A stretch of DNA of 64,000 bases. It comes from Ampelocalamus luodianensis (Eukaryota > Streptophyta > Magnoliopsida > Poales > Poaceae). Below the pieces are notes generated by a model that saw only the letters and a program-made list of their open reading frames with translations, was not told where the DNA came from and made no database searches. Below are positions 22,001 to 33,966 of the stretch, piece after piece. The stretch spans positions 59,754,522 through 59,818,521 of the forward strand of contig CM070620.1 of assembly GCA_036346255.1 (NCBI GenBank), written 5' to 3'. Each line of letters begins with the position of its first letter. The stretch's first letter is position 1. Made by a program: the position numbers and the translations under genes.

Positions 22001-23168
22001 GATAAGGTGATCAATTTCGCTAGTAGCTTTGTAGTTTTGAGAGTGGTTGGTTTGTAGGTTGTAGTAGTAGTCGGGGAGAAAATTAATTGATTAAAATGAT
22101 AATTAAGTTAATGGTTAGGCTAGAATAGTTAAGTAGGTATCTAGAGCCCATCTGCGGTTAATAGATGTGCACACAATCACCATCAAAGTCTACCAAAAGA
22201 AGAGAACATATAAAAGGATTGATTTTGACTGTATGATTATCGTGGAAAATAAGTGAGTTTGGAAAGAACAATCAGAAGAAATCCTAACTAATTTAAATAA
22301 ACTCTGAATCAACTAATTTTTGTTCCTAAATTCATAATCTATCTTCTGTGTTTTTAATTTTTTGGATACTTTTGGCATTCTGGTGTTTATTCGCTGTTTT
22401 TCGCTTTGGCAGTTTTTATCGTTAGATGACGTTGATATCTAGAGTGATCCTCTGCAGCAAGTCAAATATCTCTAGCAAGGCAAAGGCAAGCAGTTTGATC
22501 ATATCCACTCAATCCCATTTCTTTTAAAATCTAATACTTTGTTTTACTCGTACGTATGCATGCTTTTGTGTCAATGATTAATTTTGTCGATTAGAGGTAG
22601 TTAATCCCATTGCATTGTTGCCCTGAAATTGTTCACCCCTGCCACTACCTTAGGAATATTATTCTCACTGGTGAATTAGAGTCCGGTGAATGATATAGGG
22701 CCTTTTATTTTGTCTTTACGATATGATGCTTAGCAATGCTTAGATACCGGTAGAATTGGGCAGTTATCGACTTATTCGATAACTTTGATCACACAAAATT
22801 ATTATAACTTTATGATTCAGCAGTTTTGCTATGTTTAATTGTGAAAACTAAAAATGAAAACAAAATTATTTGGACTTGGGCACAACGGTAAGATGGTGTG
22901 CTTTTGGGTTTGAGTGGAATGGTGCCCGGGTCATTTAAGGACCGAGTTACTTGCGCCACTGTAATGAGCATTTTTGCGTGCTAACCACAGTAGGGGGTAT
23001 GGGACCTCTCTTGACTTGGTACTTTGGCGTGTATTGGCTCCGAGTCGCAGGAGGTCGCAGGAGGGATGGTGTTGGGAGCATGGTAGTTGTCCGAAAAGCT
23101 TTACCCTTTGTGAGTAGTTGTTTTTTCGGCTTTACCATGTAAGCGTATGGATTTCTATCCATACGAGC
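19029..23168 (+). mobile_element. LTR F, inserted in LTR D, cut by inverted LTR G
   Basis: It begins TATAACAGTCC, a mutated TGTAACA start, and its first 100 bp match LTR D (GTTAAGCATCTAATGTGCATTTGTG). It has a GC-rich, Pro/Ala-rich stretch (19500-20780), an AT-rich part (20800-22300), the acidic segment near 22440-22500, the hairpin with changed arms AGTTATCGA/TCGATAACT (22762-22784) and a second hairpin (23144-23165). At 23169 LTR G starts on the other strand, next to CGAGC (23164-23168), the expected duplication. The end of F is not found. The long frames at 20136-20781 occur on both strands and are composition artefacts. Confidence 0.72.
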
Positions 23169-26100
23169 TGTGAGGACCCGGGTATTTAACTAGTAATACT
23201 TAACTTCCATATGGTTCTAGCATTACTAATCAAATATCCAAAGCCTCGATGGACATGTGCTTCCTAACTGCAGACATGCTCATCATCACAAAATTATACA
23301 TCATTTCCATACAACATTAATACTAAGTTCAACAACGACATACATAAAGTAAAGTTATTACAAAAGAGCCGACCGACCAAATAACACAATATACAAGAAT
23401 GACAATGAAGCAAAGCGCCATAAGATGGCTAAGAACAAAAGTCGACCGGTTAGCCAACACAACCCACAGGCAACCGACCAGGCCGCCAAGCTAGTCGCCA
23501 TAAGCTACCACAACATACTCACAAAAGTGAGGCCCATCGAGCTCACCTTCTTCCTCTCGCAACAAATACATTTAAGAAGATAACCGAGTACACAAAGGTA
23601 CTGCAAGACCGACGTGTGGAATAACAGACCTATTCATAAACTACATGCAAACTTATTTAGGTGGAGGTTGTATGTCTCATTTTGCACAAAGCCAACTTTA
23701 TTTGCAATAATGTAATACATTTAAAAGCAAGTTTGCAAATCTGTTTTGTTGTAAAAATAACAGCGACATAAAGATACATACAAGTAACCACCTGGAAGTG
23801 ACTATCCCAAAAGCCACCACAACATAGCACGAATCCCCGATTCGTACCACCCAACAAGTTTTAATTAAAAGGTTGTAGTCTAACTCTTGAAAGACCTTGC
23901 CAAGCGTGTCCATAACCTAGGACGAGGCTATTCGAATAGTTTTAACCCTGCAGGGTGTACCAATGTACTCACACTTGCATCGCCTTTAAGCCACAAAGCA
24001 CATACGAAGGTATGCTACACGGCTAAGTCCTACGAGACATTTCCAATCTTGTGAATTAACTACGAGCCGCTCGTATGGATAGAAACCCATACGCTTACAT
24101 TGCAAGCCGAAAGACAACCAACCATCACGGGGGAAGCCTTTCGGACACTGCAATGCTCCTAGCACCATCCCTCCTGCGACTCCCTACGACCCGAAGCCAA
24201 TACATGCCAAAGTACTAAGTCAATAGAGGTACCATACCCTCAGTGTGGTTAGGACGCTAAAATGCTTGGTTTAGTGTAACAAGATGTTCGGTCCTTGTTG
24301 ACCCGGGCACCATTCCAGTCACACGCAAAAGCACACCAATCTTACCATTGTGCCCAAGTCTAAATCATTTTGTTTTCAGTTTTAGTTTTCATAAGTAGAC
24401 ATGGCACAAGGCTGAAATCATAAATCATAATAAGTTTTATGTGATCAAGGTTATCGACAAGTCAATAACCGCCATTTCTACCGTAAGCTAAGCATGGCTA
24501 AGCAATTAATTCAAGAACTACTAAGTGACAAGAGCTCATCCACGAGCTCTAATCACAGCAATAACCTAGGCTCACGGTAGTAGAGAATAATCATTTGTCT
24601 AAGGAAATGCATCTACTAGGTCAACTAACGACAATAGTTTAACACAAAGTAGCAATGCATACATAGAATTTGTAATCAACATAAATACTTAAAATACTGG
24701 GATTAACATGATCAAACTGCTTGCCTTGCTGGGATTGGTCTTGCTGTAGAGGGGAGTGCTCAGGTTCAATAAACTCTTCGGAACCTAACGCGAAAATGCG
24801 ATAAAACCAATAAGAACGAAGAACACCAAAAGCAACTCAACAGCAAAGAACATCCAAATCCCTTGAAATTTATACGGCAGCTAGAGGTTGATTTTAGACA
24901 ATTTTAGAAACAAGAATCACTTCATTTGGACTTATCATGAAAAAGTTATGGCTAAACTAAGTTCTCTCAGCCTGAAAAATCCTAATTAAATTAATTACGG
25001 CTACTGTTCATGGCAAAAATTTCTAGAATGATCTAAGGTCTGAAATTTTTATGGTGGGTAGGTAATAGTATCCCAACAACAGCAAAACTGAGTTTGCACA
25101 ATTTGGAGTTGAAATAAATTAGTTATGATTTTTCTAAGTTGTAAAACTAGCATATATCACTTTTCAGGAACATAAATAAGGACAAGGCCTAGTTCATACT
25201 AAAGCATGTCTACAGATAAATTGTACCAAGTTGAGTTTGCTCAGTTTGGATTTACAGAGAAAAAGTTATGCATTTTACAAATTTTTAATGAATTTCTAGG
25301 CCACGGACCGTTGATCTTGCATCGCAAGGCCACGGACCTCGAAGCACAGCGCCCAAAAGACCTCCTCCCGCTCTGGGGTGGTCCGGACCGTTGAGATTGG
25401 ATACAACGGCCACGACCAGTGCATGCACCGCGCACGCAAAGGAGGTCATCGCGCCTAACAGAGGTCGTGACCGTTAGATCAAGATCTGACGGTCCAGAGC
25501 TCCACGAGGAGGTCCTAAGGCTAAATCTACGGAGGGAGGTCTGGACGGCCAAGATCTCTCGGGGGAGGTCCTAACGGTCTAGATATCCAGAGGGAGGTCC
25601 TACGACTAAAGTTCACCCGAGGAGGTCCTGACAGCTAAGATCTCGCAAGGGAGCTCTTAACGGTCACGATCAAGCAGAGGAGGTCCCGGCGCATGTGGTT
25701 TTAACGGAGATCGGACGGCCGAGATTAGATCTAGGAGGTCCTAAACGGTCCCGGATCGACATGGAGGGAGGTCCCGAGACTAAAGATTTTACAAAGAAGA
25801 TCTAACGCTCGATCTAAACACGGGAGGTCGTCTACGGTCAGGATTAATTCGAGGAGGAGGTCCGAGGTGTTCTTTATAAAAGACCAGGGGTGGTCTTTTA
25901 CAAGGAGGACCCCGAGGGTGGTCTAAGGGGTGGTCTTTGCAAAATGACCAAGGGGAGGTCTTTTGCGCACGGGGGAAGATCTAAACGGCTAGGATTTAAC
26001 CGGGGTGGTCCTAGACGGTTAGGATCGACTCAAGGGGAGGTCCTAGCACTTAAGGTTTTCGCAGGCAAAGATCTAACGGTCTAGAGCTAATCCAGAGTGG

Positions 26101-26440
26101 TCTTTAACGGCGGAGATTACTCTAGGAGGTCTTGGGACTTAGAATTTACACAGAAACCCTCTACGGTGCAGATCTAACTTGGGGGTGATCTTAACGGCTG
26201 AGATTAAACTAGGGGGAGGTCCTGAGGAGGGAGGTCTTTGCGGACGTGCGAGAAGAGGTCCGACAGCTAAGATTAACCACAAAGAGGTCTTTAACGGCCA
26301 GATCTTCTCTGGGAGGTCGAGCGGGGAGGTCTGGGTGGGGTTTTGCCGTACGACAACAGGAGGAAGACTTACGGTCGCGCCGCTATGGCCGAAACAATGT
26401 GACGGACTTAAGTTAGGTTTTCCTTTTGTGTGTTTTTAGG
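23169..26440 (-). mobile_element. LTR G, inverted, 5' part missing
   Basis: On the plus strand it opens TGTGAGGACCC, the complement of the family end GGGTCCTCACA. All conserved LTR parts follow in reverse order: AGGAAGAAG motif (about 23550), stem-loop (23828-23846), CTATTCGAATAG, second hairpin (24072-24093), conserved line (24290-24370), first hairpin (24449-24470), acidic segment (24715-24840), AT-rich part, then the GACCTCC-type repeat read as GGAGGTC (25300-26340). The TGTTACA that should mark its 5' end is absent; the sequence passes into family X at about 26440-26500. The exact join cannot be fixed by eye. Confidence 0.75.
25300..26340 (-). repeat. degenerate GACCTCC-type repeat in LTR G (reads GGAGGTC on plus)
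   Basis: More than twenty GGAGGTC words separated by sequence such as AACGGTC and AGATCT, spaced about 30-45 bp. It is the reverse complement of the repeat type at 1100-1960. One unit holds a near-perfect palindrome, CCGTTAGATC/GATCTGACGG at about 25469-25490. Confidence 0.68.
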
Positions 26441-27526
26441 TCTTAGCCGAGTTAGAGTATGATTCGGCATGTGTGGCGGCCCTAGGCCGTGCGTGAGTCG
26501 TGGAGGCGCCTTAAATACCCTTGCCCCTCCCTTGTATCCATTAGACCAGTTTATTCATAAGATTGAAACATAGCTATTGCTTGTTCTTTCGACCCTGAGT
26601 TCATGCGAGGACTTTGAGAGAGGACTAGGTGATCCAATTGTTCGCTCGCAATTCAAGGTCAAGCCGCTGCTCCATTGGGAATCGGGACTTGGCGTTCGGC
26701 TGCTCGTGGTCTCGCGACGAACAACTACCGTGTGTTGTGGGCGATTCAAGAGTTAAGGGTTCGTGCATTGGCGCGAGTGTTCAAATTTAGCGACATCGCC
26801 TACTTCGCATCAACTATCCACGGTTTCTCACTAAGAAGATCGGGCCTCCCCGTATCATGTGGTATCGATTCTAGGTTTACTCGGTGAGAACTTCTTTACC
26901 CGTAGTTAGATTCGTTTTCTTTCCTATCGCATAATAAACCAAAATTGCGCATTAAAACCGTAGTTTAATCTATTATTTCATGTGAGTTTAGTTAAGTTAT
27001 CATCCATTAGAGTTTTTGTTTTAGTTCTCATCCTTGTGTTTCCATTGTGTAGCTTAATCTTTATCAAAAAAATTTGTTGATTGAACTCCCTCAATTAGCA
27101 CCCAAAACCATCATCCGATCCGTCCGCGCATTGCCTTGCCAAAGACAATCTGAGTTGGTGTTGTGTCCTGATCCGAACTCCTTGGTGGGACTAGAGTCCG
27201 AATCAAACTCTAGCTCAAACACAATCCGAGTCCAATTGCTCCATCTTGAGTTTCGCCACTACATCATAGCCGCCGAACCACATTTGGTGTCCTTTATATC
27301 CTTTCGTCTTGAGACTAGCTATTGATATTGCACCTAGGGTCGCTCATTCAAGTTGATTACACGTTCTTTGCTTTGTGAGGGTTGCGCAGTTCCACGGGGA
27401 GCAAAGCGAGAGGAAAAAGAAGGAAAAGGCAGCCGATATAGAAAGAGCCGCGCATAAAAAAATAAAATAAACGCTAACTTTGCATACGACCTCCGATTGA
27501 GCGTTTCTTGATCCGTTGGAAAGGAA
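26441..27526 (+). mobile_element. family X fragment: LTR 3' part plus internal leader
   Basis: From about 26520 to 26857 it matches the complement of solo LTR X, including GATTGAAACATAGCTATTGC and the end CCCCGTATCA. Just after the LTR end comes TGGTATCGATT (26860-26870), a possible tRNA-Met PBS, then about 650 bp with no recognisable coding sequence. At about 27527 it runs without a visible break into a block that also occurs inside the LTRs of element E. No gag or pol of family X is present, so I cannot place the family in a superfamily. 26441-26520 is unassigned. Confidence 0.6.
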
Positions 27527-28255
27527 ACGGAAAATAGAGCCAAAAAGAAGTCCAGGAAATCTGGGGTTTTACATCCGCGTAAGCCACCAGCTGCGCAGCG
27601 GAAAACTTCGACCCAAAAAGGTCGCTTAGGGCCTCAAACGGGCCCGCAAACCGAGAAAAATTCCATTTCTCGATTTCGCTCAAAATTGTGAGCCCTTCGT
27701 AGGTGATTCTAAGGTACCCGTGACGGCGACATCCTTTTTCGAGTTGATCCGCGCATACTTTTAGCTACTACATGCATCGGTCATCTTTTAGCTTGTGTTT
27801 TTCAATTTTGATTGAGCAATCTTGTGCCCTAGTATATTCCTTTGCAATTGGCTAGCGTCTATCCTCGTACTTGGTGCAAAACGAGCTGGTTTCATCTCTT
27901 TTTCTGCTCGCTAGCTCAGTCCTTTGTTTGCATTAAGTCTCATTTATCTTTGCGTGTGCGTTCATACACTTCGCTTAAACCTGTTGGATCAGCACATAGG
28001 CAAAATACTCTAGCTTGGATCATTACTTAGCTTTACAATACCTTGAATATCAGATTGCATAGGATATACACATACCTGTCCAAGCTCCACCTACACCCGT
28101 TTGTGTACTCCCTTGCTCTTGGTTACGCTCCTACATTACCGGGTTAAGGTCGTTCGTTGTCACAACTGTCGTTTTGCCGTCCTTGATTCACTTTGGAACG
28201 GTAAGCTTGTCTTGTTTTCAGGACAGTGAGTTGCGAGCATAGAGCTTTTGTTTTA
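27527..28255 (+). repeat. block shared with 37209-37950, found only in the LTRs of element E
   Basis: Starts near GAAAATAGAGCC and ends near GTGAGTTGCGAGCATAG. Other LTR copies carry at this place a sequence like CTCGTTGGATGAGCTCTTGTC. So this subfamily has about 740 bp of foreign sequence. Left of 27527 the same block continues into family X internal sequence, which suggests its origin. It ends with TTGTTTTCAGGACAG, a splice-acceptor-like line. Confidence 0.65.
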
Positions 28256-29649
28256 GTAGATCCGGGTCAACTTGCTTAGACATGCTTAGCTATCGGTAGA
28301 ACTGGGCGGTTATCGACTTTAGTCGGTAACCTTGATCACACAAAATCTACTATAACTTTATGTTTCAAAGATTTTTGCTATGTTTAATTGCAAAACTAGA
28401 ACTGAAAAACAAAATGATTTAGACTTGGGCACAATGGTAAGACGGTGTGATCATCTGGGTGTGACCGAAAGGTGCCCGAGCCGCTTAAGGACCGAGTTAT
28501 TTGCGCCATCATATCGAGCATTTTGCGTGCTAACCACACTAGAGTATATGGGACCTCTCTTGACCTAGTACTTTGGCGCCTATTGGCTCCGGTCGCAGGA
28601 GGTCGCAGGAGGGATGGAGGTGGGAGCATGGTAGTTGTCCAAAAGCTTTATCCCGAGTGGGTAGTTGTCTTTCGCCTTTACCATGTAAGCGCATGGATTT
28701 CCATCCATACGAGTGCTCAGTAGTTAATACACAATATTGGAAAAAGTCTCGTAGGACTTAGCCGTACAAACATACCTTCTAAGTGTGTTTTGGCTTAAAG
28801 GCGATGCGAAGTGTGGGTACATTGGTACACCCCAGCAGGTTAAAACTATTTGAATAGCCTCGCCCTAGGTTATGGACACGCCTGATACGCCCCAAGAACT
28901 AGACTACAACATTTAAATTAAAACTTGATGGGTGGTACGAATGGGATTCGTGTATATTGTTGTGGTGACTATTGGGATAGTCACTTCTAGGATGTTTTAT
29001 CTTTATTCTTTTGTATTATTATCTTTATCGTTAGTTCAACATTAAAAACGAATTGCAAACTTGCCTTCAAACAGTATTATATTATTGCAAATGAAAATTG
29101 GCTTTATGCAAATGAAACATATGGCTCCACTAAACAAGCTGCATGTAGCATATGAATAGGTCCGCTAGTTCACACGTCGGTCTTGCGGGTACAAAGACAA
29201 TCTTTGTACTCGTGTGCTTTGCTTAATGTCTTTGTTGCGAGAGGAAGAAGGTGAGCCCCAAGGGCCTCACTTACTGAGTGAGTGTTGCCGTTTAAGTGGG
29301 ACGACTAGACTTGGCGATCCGGTCCGATGCCTTGTGGGTTGGAGGCACACCGATTGGCTTTGTTTATAGCCATCTTATGGCACTTTTGCTTCATTGTCGT
29401 CTCGTTTATTTGTGTATCTTGTGGCCATCGGCCTTTGTGCGTAATAACTCTACTATTTGTTTATCTTCCGCTTGGTAGTGCAAAGTGTTTGGACTCTATG
29501 TTTGGAATGGAGTTGATGTCTAATTTTGTACCGAGGTGTGTATACTTGCTCGGGAAGTATACGTATCTCGAGGATCGATTTATTTGATTTGTGATGCTAG
29601 GACCGTGGTTGGTTAAGCATTACAAGCCAAATAAATTGGGGTCCTCACA
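27527..29649 (+). mobile_element. 5' LTR of element E (3' two fifths only)
   Basis: It matches 37209-39351 of the 3' LTR along its length and ends GGGTCCTCACA at 29649, just before the PBS. The first 2.8 kb expected of an LTR of this family are replaced by family X sequence. It holds the hairpins at 28308-28331, 28937-28951, 28965-28984 and 29189-29209. Confidence 0.83.
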
Positions 29650-29653
29650 AAGT

Positions 29654-29665
29654 TGGTATCGAGCC
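29654..29665 (+). other. primer-binding site of element E (tRNA-iMet type)
   Basis: TGGTATCGAGCC begins four bases after the LTR end. It matches the common plant PBS TGGTATCAGAGC except for one missing base. This supports the LTR border at 29649. The leader 29666-30089 shows no coding sequence. Confidence 0.78.
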
Positions 29666-30089
29666 ATTCGATCGAGTAACAACCCAAGCTTAGTCGTCTT
29701 TAGGATATTTTGAAAAAGCTTAATTTCAAAGTATAAAAAGAGTTTATGAAATCCTAGGCAGATTCTCAGATTTTACTCCTTACCTATCTTAGCCTTCTAC
29801 TCTCATCTTACTCTAATTTGAGTTTAAAAACTTGGTTTCTCTCTTTCCTTTCAAAAGATAGTTACTACCGGTAGAATCAGTCTTTGGGAGAACCATAGAG
29901 AATTAGTCTAATTAAAATTTGTGGGGGCATAAGGGTAAGATATGTATGAGTTTGCTAAGTGTTTGATTTTTGTCAATTAGTTTTGTAACTAAAAAGTCTT
30001 GTGTTTGTTTTGTGCTGTTAGTAAGTTATTTGCAGTGGGTTGTCGACTTCGTGTTTTCCGGCTATTGTTAACTTGTCTTAGTGAAACAG

Positions 30090-31060
30090 ATGGCGGGAGA
30101 ACGCGTGGCGATCAGCAGGTGGTCATGATGAGGAGCTTCCTCCTCAGACCATGGTCGAGGTTCTCGCCGATCGAGCGAAACCGCATGGATCGACACGCAT
30201 CTTGGAGGTTATTGCTAGGAATACCTCCACTCCTGCCGGTGGTGGCGGCCACCAGACTCGCGGGGGACTTGCAGAGTTCCTCCGTACGCAGCCACCGACT
30301 TTCTCCCGCTCCGAGGACCCTCTTGATGCGGATGATTGGCTGCGCATGGTTGAGCGAAAGCTCAACATAGCTCGATGCCGAACACGGATAAGGCACTCTT
30401 CGCCCCACCACCTTGAGGGCGCAAAGACTCTCATGGTGGGAGAACTATCTCGCCATGCGCCCGCGGCCATGGTCGGCGTGGGAGGAGTTCGATCGACTTT
30501 CGTCGGGCCCACATCCCCGATGGCCTGATGAAGTCAAGAAGAAAGAATTCCTCGCGCCAAGCAAGGGCGCAAATCGTGACGGAGTACCATGCGAGTTCAA
30601 TCATTTGGCTCGTTATGCTCAGGAGGTGGCCTCGGATGAGGCTAGCAGAGAAGTTTATGGATGGCTTGTCCGAGGAGCCGCAGACAAGCTATCTATTGTG
30701 GACTTCTCCGACTTTCGTGCCTTGGTAGATAAGGCCATTGTTGCCGAGCATAAGGTAAAGGCGCTGGCGAGTCCCATAGCGCAAATGGGAGGCGATCGTC
30801 TACTCATACCGGCCTCATTCGTCCTCGGTGGGCGGCACCGATGGCCGTTCTTTTGCTCCACCGCGCCGAGGCCATCCGCACCAGCTCCTCGCCCACCGCA
30901 GCCGTGAGCCACCACGCGCGCCGCGATCCAGCCAGACAGGCGGCCTCCGCAATCCGGCGCCGAGGTTACTTGTTTTCGCCGCCACAACAAGGGCCACTAC
31001 GCCAACGCTTGCCTCGAGTGTTGCGGTAGCCCTCGCCCTAATGGAGGACGCGCAGGCGGG
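30090..31060 (+). pseudogene. gag: gag of element E, frameshifted
   Basis: ATG at 30090 (MAGERVA) is a possible start. The gag line is spread over three frames: SRSEDPLDADDWLRMVERKL (30300-30360), WWENYLAMRPRPWSAWEEF (about 30436-30492), HIPDGL (about 30515) and REVYGWLVRGAADKLSIVDF (about 30650-30710). These are typical of chromovirus gag. A zinc knuckle lies at 30971-31012, but its second Cys is Arg (CFRR..H..C). At least three frameshifts are needed to follow the protein. The product would be the particle protein; this copy cannot make it as read. Confidence 0.8.
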
Positions 31061-31690
31061 AGTGGTCACCCACGACCGTAAGGTTATCCGAAGACCTGGT
31101 GCGAGCGTGGTCGAGTCAACCACCTTTGGTGAGGAGGCTCAGAGGCGCCGATGTCGTGATGGGTACACTTCTTGTTAATTCTCGTCCCCGCAGAATTATT
31201 TGATTCTCGAGCATCGCATTCTTTATTTCAAGATCATTTGCTGCTGCTAGTGGTCTTCTTTGTGTTCCTTTGGGAGTTCCTTTGCTCATCCGCTCCGGGT
31301 CGGAAATGAGAGCCGATTACTGATGTCGGGATGTTCCTATCGTAGTTAAAGGAGTGGGATTTTTGGCAAACCTTATTATGCCCAGTTCAGCGAGTCTGGA
31401 TGTGATTCTTGGCATGGATTGGTTGTCCCAACACTTGGGGCAAATCGATTGTGTCAGGAAGATTGTCTATCTCACCAGCCCTTCAGGCGAGCAGGTCGGA
31501 TTTTCGCCGCAGCTGCAGGGGCCACATCTATGTGCAATAGAGGCGAAGCCAGCCTCGCAGATTCAGGATGTACCCATAGTATCTAACTTTGTGGATGTCT
31601 TTCCTGAAGATTTGCCCGGGATGCCTCCAGTTCGAGACCTTGAGTTTGTCATTGAGTTCTTGCCCAGATCGCCCGATTTCAAGGCGCCAG
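31061..31690 (+). pseudogene. aspartic protease region of element E
   Basis: The active-site line appears as ELFDSRASHSF at about 31193-31225, so the DSG triplet has become DSR (codons 31202-31210, CTCGA where CTGGA is expected). Upstream and downstream parts are in other frames. From 31354 to 31713 a frame reads FLANLIMPSSASLDVILGMD, then CVRKIVYLTSPSGEQVGFSP and FVDVFPEDLPGMPPVRDLEF, which leads into the reverse transcriptase as in Tekay elements. It would process the polyprotein; the Gly loss would inactivate it. Confidence 0.78.
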
Positions 31691-32300
31691 TCGAATGTCT
31701 CCCAATGAGCTAGAAGAATTGAAGAAGCAGCTTGGTGAGCTCCAAGCAAAGGGTTTCATCCGTCCCCGCCATCTCCTTGGGGTTGTCCGGTGATCTTTGT
31801 GAAGAAGAAGGACAAGACTTTGCGCATGTGCGTTGATTACCGCCCTCTCAATGAGGTGACGGTGAAGAACAAATACCCTCGCCCGCATCGATGATCTGCT
31901 CGATCGCTTGACTGGAGCCTGTGTGTTCTCAAAGATTGATTTGAGAATGGGGTATCATCAGTCGATCGATCTCAAGATATTCCAAAACAGCTTTCACTAC
32001 TCGTTATGGTCTGCATTTAGTACACCGCCATGTCCTTTGGCTTAACCAATGCTCTAGCTTTGTTTATGAACTTAATGAATTCAGTATTCATGGAGTTTTT
32101 GGACAAATTTGTGGTGGTCTTCATTGATGATATTCTTATTTATTCCAAGGTCAAGAAGAGCATCTTGAGCATCCAAGATTGTTTTGGGCAAATTATGGAG
32201 CACCACTATATGCGAAGTTCAAAGAAATGCGAGTTTCGTTGAAGGAAGTGGCATTCTTGGGCCATGTTCTTTCACCGAGGCATAGCCGTGGATCCCAAGA
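31691..32300 (+). pseudogene. reverse transcriptase of element E, frameshifted
   Basis: Pieces in different frames give RMSPNELEELKKQL (31697-31740), LRMCVDYRPLNEV (about 31820-31860), TGACVFSKIDLRMGYHQ (about 31912-31962) and MSFGLTNALALFMNLMNSVF (32030-32090). The catalytic line FIDDILIYS is intact at 32120-32146, in the open frame 32030-32242. Frame changes occur near 31690, 31765, 31880 and 31990. Several lie at sites where CAGCTC or CAGCTG would be expected from relatives. Confidence 0.82.
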
Positions 32301-33060
32301 AGGTCGTTGATGTTCTATCTTGGGGCAGCCAAGTCGATCCATCGATGTGCGGAGTTTTCTCGGCTTAGCGGGCTATTACCGCCGCTTTATCGAGAACTTC
32401 TCCAAAATCGCAAAGCCAATGACCGAATTGCTCAAGAAGGACAAGAAGTTTGTGTGGTCCTCGCTTGTGATGAGAGCTTTGTGAGCTCAAACAACGATTG
32501 ACTTCAGCCCCATCCTTAATCTTCCCGATATCCGCAAGAGCTTCGATATTTATTGCGATGCCTCTCGCCGTGACTTGATGCGTTTTATGCAGAAGGCAAG
32601 GCAGCTTGCCTATGCATCCGTGCGCTTGAGACCTCATGAGCTCAACTATCCCACCCATGATCTAGAGCTTCTGCTGTGGTTCATGCACTCAAGATTTGGC
32701 GGCATTATTTGATCGAAACCCCCGTGAGGTGTATTCTGATCACAAGAGCTTGAAGTATTTGTTCACTCAGCCAGATCTGAACCTCAGGCAGAGGAGATGG
32801 CTGGAATTGATCAAAGATCGCACATGGGTATTCAGTATCATCCTGGCAAGGCCAATGTCGTCGCTGATGCACTAAGCCGAAAGGTGTACTGCAATACTTT
32901 AATGATCCAAGAGCAACAGCCTGCACTTCTTGCAGAATTTCAGAGTCTCAACTTGGGTTTGGTTGAGCATGGCTCCCTTGCTGCCTTGGTTGTGCAACCA
33001 ACCTTGGTGGATCAAATCAAGTCAGCACGGCAGTCAGATGTTTGTGTGGGTAAAATCAAG
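32301..33060 (+). pseudogene. connection and RNase H region of element E
   Basis: Short frames give FLGLAGYYRRFIENFSKIAK (32350-32412), ELNYPTHDLELL (about 32640-32675), and then the RNase H end YHPGKANVVADALSRKVYCN (32838-32897). The last is in the open frame 32797-33072, which continues toward integrase and ends at TAG 33070. At least four frame changes. Same order as element M. Confidence 0.78.
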
Positions 33061-33099
33061 CAGAACATTTAGAATGGATCAGCCAAATGTTTTACAGAA

Positions 33100-33900
33100 G
33101 ATGAGCACGGTGTTGTGTGGTTTGGGCAGCGTCTCGTGGTCCCAAAGGTCCCCGAGTGGCGGGATTTGATTCTCCAGGAGGCCCATGATTCGCCTTTGTC
33201 TATCCATCCCGGGGCCACCAAAATGTACCAAGATCTGCGTCGAATTTCGTGGACTCGCATGAAGCGCGAGATTGCCGTGTTCGTTGCCGATGTGACATAT
33301 GTTGTCGTGTCAAGGCCGAGCATCGGCCCAAAGAGTCTTCTTCACCCTTGCCCATACCGAGTGGAAGTGGGATTCGTAGGCATGGATTTTATCACCGGTC
33401 CGCCTGCTCTCGCGGGAAGGATGCATTATGGGTTATCATTGATCGATTGACGGTGGCCCATTTCCTTCCCGTGCGATCAAGATTGATGTGAATCACCGCG
33501 GACCTTTACATATCCCGCATTGTGAGCTTGCATGGTGTGCCACTTAACGATTGTGTCGATCGTGGCTCTCTTTTCACTTCTCGGTTTGGCATAGTCTCAG
33601 TGAAGCCATGGGGACCCGCTTTCGCTCATTTCACCTATCATCCTCAAAGCGATGGTCGACGAGCGCGTCAACCAGTGCTTGAAGATATGCTCGTGCTCGT
33701 GTTCTTTCCTATGGGAAGAATTGGGAGAAGAGTTTGCCGCTTGTCGAAGTTCTCTTACAACAAGCCTTCCGTGCTAGTCTCGTATGGCACCATTTGAGGC
33801 TTTGTATGGACGCGCCGCAGTAACACCGTTGAACCGGTCGAAACCGTGAAAGGCGGTTCTTTGGTCCATTCCATCAATGAGGCCGAGAACCAAGTGCGAT
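33100..33900 (+). pseudogene. integrase of element E, frameshifted
   Basis: AHDSPLSIHPGATKMYQDLR (33182-33240) carries the two His of the zinc module; the Cys pair CDICCRVK is in another frame (about 33288-33312). The first catalytic Asp is in GMDFITG (about 33380). The second is in a degraded line, DCVDRGSLFTS (about 33550-33580). The Glu region is damaged (DGRRARQPVLEDML, near 33650-33690), so the third catalytic residue is not seen. Compare the well-kept integrase of element M. Confidence 0.78.
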
Positions 33901-33966
33901 TGATTCGTGAGCACTTGCGCGTAGCTCGACCGAGCGTAAGAGCTATGCCGATCGGCGCCGCCGTGA

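Noticed and set aside
24716..27526. Complete 5' LTR of element E starting near 24716
   Set aside because: Length would allow it, but this interval is inverted LTR G and family X sequence, not the first 2.8 kb of the E LTR.
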